A stretch of 40,783 bases of DNA. Source: Myxococcales bacterium. Lineage in GTDB: Bacteria > Myxococcota_A > Polyangia > Polyangiales > Polyangiaceae. The stretch lies in contig JAAZAA010000262.1 of the NCBI GenBank assembly GCA_012514535.1, positions 1 to 40,783 of the forward strand, in the 5' to 3' direction. Made by a program: the position numbers and the translations under genes. The notes below the pieces were generated by a model, which was not told the DNA's origin, searched no databases, and worked only from the letters and a program-made list of their open reading frames with translations. Positions 1 through 8,155 of the stretch are shown in pieces (the first letter of the stretch is position 1; the number at the start of each line of letters is the position of its first letter).

Positions 1-193
1 AGACGCTCCCATCGTACACCGTGAGGCCCTCCAACTCCTCATCCAACCCGTCGCACTTACCCCCGATCTCGTCATCCAGCGCATAACAGGCAGCCAGACC
101 TGCCAAGGGACCACCAAAGAGTCCTCCTACCGCAAAACAGGCGGGATACACCGCCCGCTTGCATCGGTCCCCTGCGTTCTTGTCGATCGGCAA
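1..193 (-). CDS. Possible partial unknown protein, runs off left edge
   Basis: A minus-strand frame is open from an in-frame stop near 199 to the window edge. It could start at TTG 193-191 or at a GTG about 45 bases further in. It encodes a Gly/Cys-containing stretch (GGLFGGPLAGLAACYALDD) followed by an acidic segment. No Shine-Dalgarno precedes either start. Third codon positions are much richer in A/T than in the other genes here, so this is either a gene of different origin or chance. It overlaps the first bases of the opposite-strand winged-helix fragment. I do not recognise the family. Confidence 0.25.
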   Translation of the reverse strand, partial: MPIDKNAGDRCKRAVYPACFAVGGLFGGPLAGLAACYALDDEIGGKCDGLDEELEGLTVYDGSV

Positions 194-515
194 GGGTTAT
201 AGGGGAGGGATCGACGAGCTTCCAGGCGAATTGAGCCAAATGCTCGCGGCACTCGGTCCCCGCCCGCGGAAAGAGCGACTGCGGGCGGCCATCCTCCGGC
301 TCACTGAGCACGCTCCGTACACGCCAGCGGAGCTCTCCGCGCTCCTTGGAATGAGGGATGTTGCCAAGCTGGTGGAGCGCCACCTCGGCCCTATGGTGAA
401 GTCTGGACAACTCGAGAGGACGCATCCCGACAACTTGACTCACCCGCGACAAAGGTACCGCGCACGTCAAGCATCTCTCGGTGTGGAGACGAGCGCGAAG
501 AGACCGAGCTCGTAG
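159..515 (+). pseudogene. Fragment: C-terminal winged-helix domain of an ATP-binding (AlbA_2-type) protein
   Basis: The region from about 207 to 460 encodes a compact winged-helix sequence: a LPGEL turn, an RKERLRAAI helix, the AELSALLG helix, ERHLGPMVKSGQLERTHPD and then THPRQRYRA. This pattern resembles the C-terminal DNA-binding domain that ends many larger ATP-binding regulators of the AlbA_2/RecG-like type. The 400 or so residues expected before it are missing. The frame is open only from 87, starts with TTG at 159 or ATG at 240, and the upstream residues do not look like the family. It is most simply the 3' remnant of a decayed or truncated gene, although a free-standing 92-residue protein from ATG 240 cannot be excluded. 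Confidence 0.45.
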
Positions 516-600
516 CGGTGCTTACGCCTTCAGCCGAGCGCTACCCGGTTACCCCGAGCTCGGACTCACCCGGCGAACAGCTCCTCCCCCCCGCGCGTCC

Positions 601-628
601 GCGCGGCGACGGCGCTCCGTCGCCGCGC
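601..628 (-). terminator. Hairpin downstream of thiC
   Basis: Bases 601-612 and 617-628 form a perfect 12-bp GC stem around a CGCT loop, just beyond the thiC stop. There is no T run, so it is a candidate rather than a proven intrinsic terminator. The right arm is repeated at 630-641, allowing an alternative pairing. Confidence 0.5.
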
Positions 629-656
629 TCCGTCGCCGCGCGTCGCTCTCTGCGGC

Positions 657-2429
657 TCACTCCGCCGCGGGGGAGGCTTCCTTGCCCGTGCGGAGCTGCA
701 CGAGCTTCTCCTCTTGGAGGTGCCGCGCGGCGTCCGGATCGACGTAGTCCGAGTGGCAGTCGGCGCGCCCCTTGTCCGCTCCGACGGCCTTGCGCGTCTT
801 CGAGGCGAGCTTGTGGATCTCCTCGGGGCTCAGCACGCCGCGCTTCTCGAGGATGGCGCGCTGCTCGTCCGTCAGCGCCGCGGACTTCTCCACCCGCGCG
901 CGCTGGAAGCCGTCCGCCTTGCCGCTCGCGAACTCCGCGATCTCCTTGGAGATGCGCACGGAGCACCAGTCGTGTCCGCACATGGCGCAGAAGTCCGTGT
1001 CCACGTCGAGGTCCTCGTCGTGGAAGGCGCGGGCGGTGTCCGGGTCGAAGGACAGCTCGAAGTGCTTCTCCCAGTTCAGGGCCGCGCGCGCCTTCGTCAG
1101 CTCGTCGTCCCAGTCGCGCGTACCGGGGATGCCGAGGGCGACGTCCGCGGCGTGGGCGGCGATCTTGTAGGCGATGCAGCCTTGCTTGACGTCGTCCTTC
1201 TTCGGGAGCCCGAGGTGCTCCTTCGGCGTCACGTAGCAGAGCATGCTCGCCCCGTGGAAGCCGGCGGCGGTGGCGCCGATGCAGCTCGTGATGTGATCGT
1301 ATCCGGGGAACACGTCCGTCACGAGCGGTCCGAGCACGTAGAAGGGGGCGCCATGGCACAACCGGCGCTGCAGCTTCATGTTGTACTCGATCTGATCGAA
1401 GGGGACGTGGCCGGGGCCCTCCACCATCACCTGACAGCCCTTGCGCCAGGCCTTCTCCGTCAGCTCGCCGAGCACCTGGAGCTCACCGAGCTGGGCCCGA
1501 TCGCTCGCGTCCGCCAGCCCACCCGGGCGCAGGCCATCCCCCAAGGAGAAGGAGACGTCGTACTCCCGCATGATGTCGCAGATCTCGTCGAAGTGCGTGT
1601 ACATCGGGTTCTCCTTGCCGTGCACCAGCATCCACTTGGCGAGCAGGGAGCCGCCGCGGCTGACGATCCCGATGAGACGATCCTTCACGTAGGGGAGGTG
1701 CTCCCGCAGCACGCCCGCGTGGATGGTGAAGTAATCCACCCCCTGCTTGGCCTGGTGGAGCAGGGTCTCCATGATGATCTTGTCCGTCAGATCCTCGATC
1801 CTGCGGCCCAGGATCATCGAGTAGATCGGCACCGTCCCGATGGGGACGCGGGAGTTCTTGATGATGGCCTCGCGGCAGGCGTCCAGGTCGCCGCCCGTGG
1901 ACAGATCCATCACCGTGTCGGCGCCCCAGCGCTCGGCCCAGCGGAGCTTCTCGACCTCCTCCGCCGTCCCCGAGGACACGGGGGAGGCGCCCATGTTGGC
2001 GTTGACCTTCGTCTTGCCGGCGCGGCCGATGCACATCGGGTCGAGCTGGTAGCCGAGGTGCACCTTGTTGGCGGGCACGATCATGCGCCCGGCGGCGATC
2101 TCGTCGCGCACTTGCTCGGCGCTGAGGTGCGGCTCCCGCTCGGCGACCCGGCGCATCTCGGGCGTGACGACGCCGAGGCGCGCGTGGTCGAGCTGCGTCA
2201 CCGGGGAGAACCCCTCCGGGGCGACCCAGCGCCCGTCGACCCGACGCCACCCCGCCGGCATGAAGTCCCAGGCGGTCTTGTCACTCGGCTCCGGCATCCC
2301 GGGCGTGTCAGGCGACGAAAAGGTGCGGGGGCCTCCCAGATCCGCCCGATTGGCGAAGGATCCAGGGTTCGTCCCCTCCCCTCGACTGGATGGATTGAAG
2401 GCTCCCTTGAGTGGCAGGTCGTAGCTCAT
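657..2429 (-). CDS. thiC: Phosphomethylpyrimidine synthase ThiC
   Basis: ThiC is the radical-SAM enzyme that rearranges aminoimidazole ribotide into hydroxymethylpyrimidine phosphate, the pyrimidine half of thiamine. The 590-residue product is normal length for the family. Seen in the sequence: the [11 protein letters not shown] and [10 protein letters not shown] blocks, [11 protein letters not shown], the [10 protein letters not shown] substrate loop, VEGPGHVP, and near the C-terminus the CAMCGHDWC cluster (Cys481, Cys484, Cys489), which has the CX2CX4C spacing used to hold the 4Fe-4S cluster in ThiC. The ATG at 2429 follows an AGGGGAG Shine-Dalgarno with 7-base spacing. A TPP riboswitch lies in its leader, so expression should fall when thiamine pyrophosphate is abundant. 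It stands alone, with no other thi gene in the window. Confidence 0.97.
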   Translation of the reverse strand: MSYDLPLKGAFNPSSRGEGTNPGSFANRADLGGPRTFSSPDTPGMPEPSDKTAWDFMPAGWRRVDGRWVAPEGFSPVTQLDHARLGVVTPEMRRVAEREPHLSAEQVRDEIAAGRMIVPANKVHLGYQLDPMCIGRAGKTKVNANMGASPVSSGTAEEVEKLRWAERWGADTVMDLSTGGDLDACREAIIKNSRVPIGTVPIYSMILGRRIEDLTDKIIMETLLHQAKQGVDYFTIHAGVLREHLPYVKDRLIGIVSRGGSLLAKWMLVHGKENPMYTHFDEICDIMREYDVSFSLGDGLRPGGLADASDRAQLGELQVLGELTEKAWRKGCQVMVEGPGHVPFDQIEYNMKLQRRLCHGAPFYVLGPLVTDVFPGYDHITSCIGATAAGFHGASMLCYVTPKEHLGLPKKDDVKQGCIAYKIAAHAADVALGIPGTRDWDDELTKARAALNWEKHFELSFDPDTARAFHDEDLDVDTDFCAMCGHDWCSVRISKEIAEFASGKADGFQRARVEKSAALTDEQRAILEKRGVLSPEEIHKLASKTRKAVGADKGRADCHSDYVDPDAARHLQEEKLVQLRTGKEASPAAE

Positions 2430-2436
2430 CGTTCGA

Positions 2437-2457
2437 CTCCCCTGGCGGCGTGGGGAG
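2437..2457 (-). promoter_or_regulatory. SD-sequestering hairpin of the thiC riboswitch
   Basis: On the minus strand CTCCCC (2457-2452) pairs perfectly with GGGGAG (2442-2437) across a 9-base loop. The second arm is the thiC Shine-Dalgarno. It lies directly after the TPP aptamer and fits an expression platform acting on translation initiation. The pairing is seen; its regulatory use is inferred. Confidence 0.55.
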
Positions 2458-2471
2458 GAGCGACCGCTGCC

Positions 2472-2563
2472 ACTCGCTTCCCTCCGCCGGCATGATCCGG
2501 ATCAGGTTCAACGGGTACTTCTCAGTGGGCCGCGCCGTCGGGCGGCTCGGTCCACGCCCCGAG
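2472..2563 (-). promoter_or_regulatory. TPP riboswitch (THI element) aptamer
   Basis: Read on the minus strand, the leader has the thi-box signature. A CTCG/CGAG closing stem is followed by a GTGG...CCAC stem with a variable P3 arm, then the conserved CTGAGA-like junction (ACTGAGA). The ACCCGTTGAACCTGATC block and the ATCATGCCGGCGGAGGGA block follow. All conserved TPP-binding segments are present. It lies about 43 bases upstream of the thiC start, as expected for a thiamine gene. Confidence 0.95.
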
Positions 2564-2698
2564 CGTGCCCTTACTGTAGGCGAGCCGTGGTGTCGTGACC
2601 AGGAGTGGGCCAGGAGTGGTCAGGAGGGGTGCCGGCGCCTTCGGCTGCCGACAGCCCGGCCGTTGCCTGACGTGGGGCTTGCGGGTAGCGAGTGACCC

Positions 2699-3412
2699 AT
2701 GTCCCTCGTCACCATCAGCAGAAACCTCGGACGCAAGGTCGACGAGCTGCAGTTCACGGCGCCGGTCGCCCACGTCTACAACCCCCTCCGCTACGCGCGT
2801 CGCCCCCACGAGCGTTACCTGGAGCGCTGGGGCGGCGGTCCCAAGGAGGTGCTGCTGCTCGGCATGAACCCGGGGCCCTTCGGGATGGCGCAGACCGGCG
2901 TCCCCTTCGGGGACGTGACCCTGGTGCGGGACTGGCTCGGGATCGAGGGTCCGGTCGACGGCTCGGGCCCCTGCCACCCCAAGCGGCCCGTGCTCGGGTT
3001 CGACTGCCAGCGCAGCGAGGTGAGCGGATCGCGGCTGTGGGGCTGGGCCCGGGACCGCTTCGGCACGCCCGAGCGCTTCTTCTCCCGGTTCTTCGTCGTG
3101 AACTATTGCCCGCTCTGCTTCGTGGACGAGGGGGGCCGCAACGTCACCCCCGACAAGCTCCCGGCGCTGGAGCGCGAGCCCCTGCTCTCCCTGTGCGACG
3201 CGGCCCTGCGTCGGGTGGTCACCGAGCTCGAGCCCCGCTGGGTGATCGGCGTCGGCGGCTTCGCCCACAAGCAAGCCGCGCGAGCCCTGGCGGGCATGGA
3301 CGTCTCCCTCGGCTCGGTCCTCCACCCGAGCCCGGCGTCCCCTCTGGCGAACCGCGGCTGGGCAGAGGAGGCGGAAAAACAGCTCCGCGAGCTCGGCATC
3401 GCCGTGCCGTGA
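2699..3412 (+). CDS. SMUG1-type single-strand-selective uracil-DNA glycosylase
   Basis: A 237-residue base-excision-repair enzyme that removes uracil and oxidised pyrimidines from DNA. The diagnostic first motif GMNPGPFGMAQTGVPFG is intact, with the catalytic Asn at residue 57. The second motif HPSPASPLANRGW is also intact, with His209 in the place of the family's catalytic/intercalation loop His. VNYCPLCF matches the family core. These motifs separate it from the Ung and Mug families. SMUG1 is common in animals and scattered in bacteria. The ATG at 2699 is the natural start. It is divergent from thiC across 130 bp containing the riboswitch leader, and it is followed 57 bp later by lgt, so the two may be co-transcribed. 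Confidence 0.9.
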   Translation: MSLVTISRNLGRKVDELQFTAPVAHVYNPLRYARRPHERYLERWGGGPKEVLLLGMNPGPFGMAQTGVPFGDVTLVRDWLGIEGPVDGSGPCHPKRPVLGFDCQRSEVSGSRLWGWARDRFGTPERFFSRFFVVNYCPLCFVDEGGRNVTPDKLPALEREPLLSLCDAALRRVVTELEPRWVIGVGGFAHKQAARALAGMDVSLGSVLHPSPASPLANRGWAEEAEKQLRELGIAVP

Positions 3413-3469
3413 GGCCGCCAGGACCCCGCCGATTCCACGCGCGCTTCAGGCCGTGTTAAGAGCGCCCCC

Positions 3470-4591
3470 GTGCTGCCTTCGTTCACCTGGGACGCCAGTC
3501 CCATCGCCTTCGAGATTCCCCGCGGCCCCCTGCTCCTCGTCGTGGGCGGGATCGCCCTCGTCATGCTCATCAGCGGCCTGGCCAAGCGTCAGGGTGACGT
3601 CGCGCTGTTCGGCCTGATGATGGGCGCCATCCTGGCGGTCGCGTCTCGGTTCCTGCCCGACCCCATCGGCATCCGCTGGTACAGCCTGCTGTTCGTCGGG
3701 GTGTTCCTGGGTGGCTACGCCCTGCTCAACTGGCAGATCCGCCGCGGCGGAGGCCCGGAAGAAGCCGCCGGTGACTTCATCGTCTACGGCGTCCTCGGCG
3801 TGCTGGTCGGCGCCCGCCTCGGCCACGTCATCTTCTACGACCTCGACAAGGCCATCGCGGATCCCTTCTGGGTCTTTCAGATCTGGACGGGCGGCCTCGC
3901 CAGCCACGGCGCCGTCGTGGGCCTCATCGTGGCGATGTGGCTGTTCACCAAACGCAGAGGCATCCCCTTCCTCGAAGGAGCAGACCGCTTCGCGTTCTCC
4001 GCGGCGTTGGGCGCGACCCTCGTGCGCATGGGGAACTTCCTCAACTCCGAGATCGTCGGGCGTGAGGTCCCCGATCAGAGCTGGGGCGTGCGCTTCCCCC
4101 GCTACGACGTGAACGCCCTCGAGGCGCCCCTGCGCTATCCGACGCAGCTCTTCGAGGTGGCCCTCGGCTTGATCGTGATGGCGGGGCTCTTCCTCGCCGA
4201 TCGGTGGCTCGGCAAGGAGAAGCGCCCCCGCGGGGCCCTCATCTCCGTCTTCTTCGTCCTGTACTTCCTCGGGCGCTTCACCGTCGAGTTCTTCAAGGAG
4301 TTCCAGACCGGGCTCGACGAGACCTCCCCCCTCACCATGGGGCAGTACCTGTCCATCCCGGCCTTCCTGCTCGGCGTGATCGGGTTGGTGTGGACGTTGA
4401 AGCGGAAGGAGCCCGCGGGCTGGCCCCACGACGACGAGGACGACCTCGAGGACGAGGACGACGAGGACGACCTCGAGGACGAGGACGAGGACGACGAGGA
4501 CGAGGAGGCTCCCCGCGGCAAGCTCTACGACCCGGACGTCGAGGAGGAGCTGAAGGCCGCGAAGCGGGGCGCCCGCGCCGACGACGACTGA
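3470..4591 (+). CDS. lgt: Prolipoprotein diacylglyceryl transferase Lgt with acidic tail
   Basis: Lgt is an inner-membrane enzyme that transfers diacylglycerol from phosphatidylglycerol to the lipobox cysteine of prolipoproteins. Family blocks seen include IRWYSLLF, WTGGLASHGA (catalytic His region), RMGNFLNSEIVGR followed by WGVRFP (the Lgt signature), and GRFTVEFFKE. Several hydrophobic segments cross the membrane. The start is GTG 3470. An N-terminal extension of about 60 residues adds a membrane segment before the usual beginning. At the other end, residues about 317-373 form a cytoplasm-like tail with 26 positions that are almost all Asp/Glu. The tail is encoded by a perfect 27-bp tandem repeat at 4433-4486 and is not part of normal Lgt (about 260-300 residues). 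Likely substrates in this window include PilP and the GH30-like lipoprotein. Confidence 0.95.
   Translation: MLPSFTWDASPIAFEIPRGPLLLVVGGIALVMLISGLAKRQGDVALFGLMMGAILAVASRFLPDPIGIRWYSLLFVGVFLGGYALLNWQIRRGGGPEEAAGDFIVYGVLGVLVGARLGHVIFYDLDKAIADPFWVFQIWTGGLASHGAVVGLIVAMWLFTKRRGIPFLEGADRFAFSAALGATLVRMGNFLNSEIVGREVPDQSWGVRFPRYDVNALEAPLRYPTQLFEVALGLIVMAGLFLADRWLGKEKRPRGALISVFFVLYFLGRFTVEFFKEFQTGLDETSPLTMGQYLSIPAFLLGVIGLVWTLKRKEPAGWPHDDEDDLEDEDDEDDLEDEDEDDEDEEAPRGKLYDPDVEEELKAAKRGARADDD
4433..4486 (+). repeat. 27-bp perfect tandem repeat in the lgt tail
   Basis: Two identical 27-bp units (4433-4459 and 4460-4486) lie in frame and encode the poly-Asp/Glu tail of Lgt. Related shorter GACGAGGAC units continue to about 4506. 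The in-frame unit length would let copy number change without disrupting the protein. Confidence 0.9.
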
Positions 4592-4677
4592 CGCGCGGCG
4601 CCCGCCGACTCGTCGGGGACTGAGCCTAACGGAGCGAAGCCCCCAAAGGCCCCCAAGAGAGCCCCCGCAAAAAGAGA

Positions 4678-4731
4678 GCCGAGTTCGGACGCGTGCGGCG
4701 GAGGAAGATGCCGCCATCGCCCGAACCCGGC
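4678..4731. terminator. Hairpin between convergent lgt and porin
   Basis: Bases 4678-4688 pair with 4721-4731 (11 bp, one mismatch), with an inner GCGGC/GCCGC stem. It lies between the stops of two convergent genes and could terminate both. There is no T run. Confidence 0.45.
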
Positions 4732-4796
4732 TCCATGCCGGTTGCCCTCCTGGTCGCCGAACGCGACCTGGCTCCCGGCGCCAGCGCCGCTTCAGG

Positions 4797-6191
4797 TCAC
4801 TCGGACTTCACGACCACGCCGAGGATGCTGTTGAACCAGACGTCGGTCGCTTCGCTGGCCCGGTCGTAGAAGATGTTCTGTTCGGACTTCTCGATCCGGT
4901 TGTCCCAGCGCAGCACCAGGTTCTCGACGGGCTTGAGCTCGAGGGTCACGGTCCCCGTCACCAGGCTGTTCCCCTCCGCGACCTCGTCGAGGGCGTCGGG
5001 ATCCGTCAGAGCCCAGACCCCCGCGTCGACGTCCTTGAGGTACTCACCGCGCAGGGCCACCCCGAACATCTCCGTGACGGCGTAGCCGACCGCGAGGCTC
5101 GCGCCCCAGAACGACGTGGAGTCCGCGTCCGAGCCCTCGTCCGGCTCGGCGATGTTGTAGTCGAAGTTGCCGACCATCGTGAAATCACCGGCCTGGAGCA
5201 CCGCCACGAAGTCGAAGAACCGATCGAGGCCCGCGCGCCCGCCGCCCGGATACAGCTCCGAGTTCATCGGATCGATCTGGTGCATGTAGCCGAGGGCCAT
5301 GTCGAGCCCATCGAAGGGCGTGAAGGTCACCTGGGCCGCCACCGCCGGGCGGTTGTTGTCCGGGACGAAGGGCTGGTTCGTCCCGTTGACCACCATGGCG
5401 TTGAAGCCGACGCGCTCGCTCGCCTGGTAGCTGGCGCGCAGACCCGTGTGCCAGAAGGGCTGCATGGCGTAGTACAGGGCGCCGCGGGTGTAGTTGAGGT
5501 TCTGCCAGCTCTCGGCCACCTCGGCGCCGAAGATCGTCCCGAACTGCCCGAAGTCGAGGGTGAGCTCCTCCGTGGGCGACCAGGTCAGGTAGGCTTGGGT
5601 GAGGGGATAGAATCGGTTCGATTCTCCCGAGCCGCTCTCGTCCCCGAAGAAGATCGGGTAGCCGGAGCCCAGCCGGAAGCTCGCCGTCGCCCCGATCTGC
5701 CCCCCGTCGTAGGTGATGTCCGCGCCGAAGAAGGACATGTTGAAGCCGTTGTAGGCGTCGTAGGCGCGGTGGGTCGGGAAGTGCGCGTGGTCACCGGGGC
5801 CGGGGACGGGGCTCGAGGTGTTGAAGGAATAGTAGGCGTCCGCGAAGGCGAAGATGCTGACCCCGCCGCTGTCCGACGGCGGCTCCGCCTCGGTCGCTGG
5901 AGGAGGCTCCGCGACCGCCGGCTCCGGGTCGTCCTCCGGGTCCTGGGCACCGTCGTAGACCGGCTCCGAGGACGACGCGGGAGGCGACGACGCCGGGGGG
6001 ACGGCGTCACTCTCCACCGCCGGGGCCTCCGCAGGATCGGCCGACTGGTCGGCACCTTCCGGCTGCGGCGGGATCAGCGGCTCCCCTTCGTCGTCCTGGG
6101 CGAGGGCACCGGAAGCGAAGAGCAGGGTCGCGCCGGAAATCACTGCGGCGAGGCGCACCGCACCGGGTCGTTTGGCAGGCGTCATGTTCAC
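4797..6191 (-). CDS. Outer-membrane beta-barrel porin (BBP2/OmpL-like)
   Basis: A 464-residue secreted protein. Residues 1-31 form a signal peptide (basic start, hydrophobic AAVISGATLLFASGALA core, cleavage near AQ). Residues about 32-109 are a disordered Pro/Glu/Asp/Ala-rich linker. From about 110 onward the sequence alternates aromatic and polar residues as in outer-membrane strands. Typical of the BBP2 putative-porin family are the FADAYYSFN opening, the HRAYDAYNGFNMSFFGADI block, GSGYPIFFGDE, LTLDFGQFGTIFGAEV, NLNYTRGALYYAMQPFWHTGLR, and the end in LGVVVKS followed by Glu. It is divergent from the SulP transporter across 389 bp, which suggests shared control and a joint role in anion passage. 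That pairing is inference. Confidence 0.82.
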   Translation of the reverse strand: MNMTPAKRPGAVRLAAVISGATLLFASGALAQDDEGEPLIPPQPEGADQSADPAEAPAVESDAVPPASSPPASSSEPVYDGAQDPEDDPEPAVAEPPPATEAEPPSDSGGVSIFAFADAYYSFNTSSPVPGPGDHAHFPTHRAYDAYNGFNMSFFGADITYDGGQIGATASFRLGSGYPIFFGDESGSGESNRFYPLTQAYLTWSPTEELTLDFGQFGTIFGAEVAESWQNLNYTRGALYYAMQPFWHTGLRASYQASERVGFNAMVVNGTNQPFVPDNNRPAVAAQVTFTPFDGLDMALGYMHQIDPMNSELYPGGGRAGLDRFFDFVAVLQAGDFTMVGNFDYNIAEPDEGSDADSTSFWGASLAVGYAVTEMFGVALRGEYLKDVDAGVWALTDPDALDEVAEGNSLVTGTVTLELKPVENLVLRWDNRIEKSEQNIFYDRASEATDVWFNSILGVVVKSE

Positions 6192-6580
6192 TCCTTGGGC
6201 TTCAGATTCGCGACGCCCGTCCGTCGGGAGGTGACGTACGTCGCGGGGTCCGTGGGGCCTCTCGGCCCGTGGCTTTGTTTCCAGCCGTAGGTACCCGGCC
6301 CCAGGTTGCTGCTCGTTTTCGGAGCAGTTTCCGCGCCGACGGTGTGCGACAAACGGCTCACTTCCTGCTAATCATTGGAGATCGTTCGGGTTTGCGGCGC
6401 GGTCCTCGCGCCGGCCCCCGACGGCGCCGAAACAGGAAAATCGGCCGGCGGTGGTCCATCTCGTGTGATCCTCCGGTATTTCTCGGCTAAAACGGGCAAC
6501 CACTCTCCGCAGCGACGGTCGCGAGTCGGAAACATTGGCCGCTGACCGCGCTGGAACGCCCCCCTGCGCCCCACGAGACC
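6192..6580. promoter_or_regulatory. Divergent promoter region, porin/SulP
   Basis: This 389-bp gap must hold the promoters of both divergent genes. I see no coding sequence. A CTGCTC/GAGCAG hairpin at 6309-6327, followed by TTT, lies in an AT-richer stretch (about 6300-6385) that also contains CTAATCAT. Either could be an operator or promoter element, but neither can be proven by eye. Confidence 0.4.
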
Positions 6581-8155
6581 ATGGCAGCAACACCACCGCA
6601 TCACAGTCACAGTGGATCTCGCTTCCAGCTCCAGTACGACGGGCCCGCCTCCATCGTCGTCTTCCTGGTGGCCCTCCCCCTCTGCCTCGGGATCGCCCTC
6701 GCGTCCGGCGCGCCGCTCGTCGCAGGCCTCGTGGCCGGGATCGTCGGCGGCATCGTCATCGGCGCCCTCAGCGGCTCGCCCCTGTCCGTGAGCGGCCCCG
6801 CCGCTGGCCTGACCGTCGTCGTCCTCGACGCGATCCAGACGCTGGGGAGCTATGAGGCCTTCCTGGTGGCCGGGTTGCTCGCGGGCGCCCTCCAGGTCGG
6901 CCTGGGTTACCTGCGCGCCGGCACCCTGGGTGATTTCTTCCCGACGGCGGTCATCCGCGGGATGTTGGCGGGCATCGGCATCATCCTGATCCTCAAGCAG
7001 CTGCCCCACGCGGTCGGCTGGGACGCGGACTTCGTCGGCGACGAGAGCTTCGCCCAGCACAACGGGGAGACCACGTTCTCCGCCCTCGCCCACCTGGCGG
7101 ACCACATCAGCTGGGGTGCGACGATCATCGCGGTGGTGAGCCTCGGGTGCCTGATCGCCTGGGAGCTGCCGACGATTCGACAGAGCCGCCGGCTGCGCCT
7201 CGTCCCTGGGCCGCTCGTGGCGGTGCTCGCAGGCGTCGGGCTCAACGAGATGTTCCAGCGGGTCGCGCCGGGCCTCGCCGTCGGCGAGGGGCACCGCGTC
7301 ACCGTGCCGCGCTTCGACTCCTTCGAGGGGCTCAAGGCGGAGCTCTACTCACCCGACTTCGGGCAGCTCCTGTCGGGGCACGTGTGGGTGGTGGCCGTGA
7401 CCATCGCCATCATCGCGAGCCTGGAGACCCTGCTCTCCGTCGACGCCTCCGACCGCCTGGATCCCCAGCGTCGGCTCACCCCGAAGAACCGGGAGCTGAA
7501 GGCCCAAGGTGTCGGGAACATGGTGTCGGCCGCCCTCGGCGGGCTGCCCATCACGGCCGTGATCGTGCGCAGCTCCGCGAACGTCGTCGCAGGAGCGCGC
7601 ACCAAGCTGAGCTGCATCCTCCACGGCGCCTGGCTGCTGCTCTCGGTGCTGTTCCTCGCGAACACCCTGGCGCTGATCCCGCTGGCGAGCCTCGCCGCGA
7701 TCCTGCTGTTCGTCGGCTTCAAGCTGACCCCGCCTGCGCTCTACAAGCGCATGTACAAGGACGGCTGGTCACAGTTCGTCCCCTTCGCGGTGACCATCAC
7801 GGCCATGGTCCTGACGAACCTCCTGGTGGGCGTGCTCGTCGGGCTCGTGGTGGGGACGTTCTTCGTCTTCCACGCGAACTTCAAGACGGCCGTCTACACG
7901 GAGCAGGAGCGCGACCGGGTGCTCATCCGCTTCCAGAAGGACGTGAGCTTCCTCAACAAGGCGCGCGTGCGGCAGGTGCTCGAGAATATCCAGCCCGGCG
8001 CCGTCGTCGTCATCGACACCTCCCAGAGCGTGTTCGTCGACCGCGACATCCAGCAGACCCTCGACGACTTCTGTGCCCTCGCGCCCGATCGGGACATCAC
8101 GGTCGAGGTCCGGGGGAGCGAGACGGGCGGAGGCGACGACATCCGGGCCGCTTGA
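6581..8155 (+). CDS. SulP-family anion transporter with C-terminal STAS-like domain
   Basis: A 524-residue inner-membrane transporter of the SulP/SLC26 family, whose members move sulfate, bicarbonate or dicarboxylates. After a His-containing N-terminus, the family opening is seen at residues about 20-80 (YDGPASIVVFLVALPLCLGIALASGAP and then ALSGSPLSVSGPAAG). PTAVIRGMLAGIGIILILKQ and SLETLLSVDASDRLDP follow. The IIASLETLL...NRELKAQGVGNM block is a SulP signature. About 11-14 hydrophobic segments end near residue 440. The remainder (about 445-515, with VLIRFQKDVSFLNKA and AVVVIDTSQSVFVD) matches a STAS domain. The overall style resembles the bicarbonate/sulfate branch often found near carbonic anhydrases, but no such gene is present here, so the substrate is undetermined. 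The ATG at 6581 is the clear start. Confidence 0.9.
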   Translation: MAATPPHHSHSGSRFQLQYDGPASIVVFLVALPLCLGIALASGAPLVAGLVAGIVGGIVIGALSGSPLSVSGPAAGLTVVVLDAIQTLGSYEAFLVAGLLAGALQVGLGYLRAGTLGDFFPTAVIRGMLAGIGIILILKQLPHAVGWDADFVGDESFAQHNGETTFSALAHLADHISWGATIIAVVSLGCLIAWELPTIRQSRRLRLVPGPLVAVLAGVGLNEMFQRVAPGLAVGEGHRVTVPRFDSFEGLKAELYSPDFGQLLSGHVWVVAVTIAIIASLETLLSVDASDRLDPQRRLTPKNRELKAQGVGNMVSAALGGLPITAVIVRSSANVVAGARTKLSCILHGAWLLLSVLFLANTLALIPLASLAAILLFVGFKLTPPALYKRMYKDGWSQFVPFAVTITAMVLTNLLVGVLVGLVVGTFFVFHANFKTAVYTEQERDRVLIRFQKDVSFLNKARVRQVLENIQPGAVVVIDTSQSVFVDRDIQQTLDDFCALAPDRDITVEVRGSETGGGDDIRAA

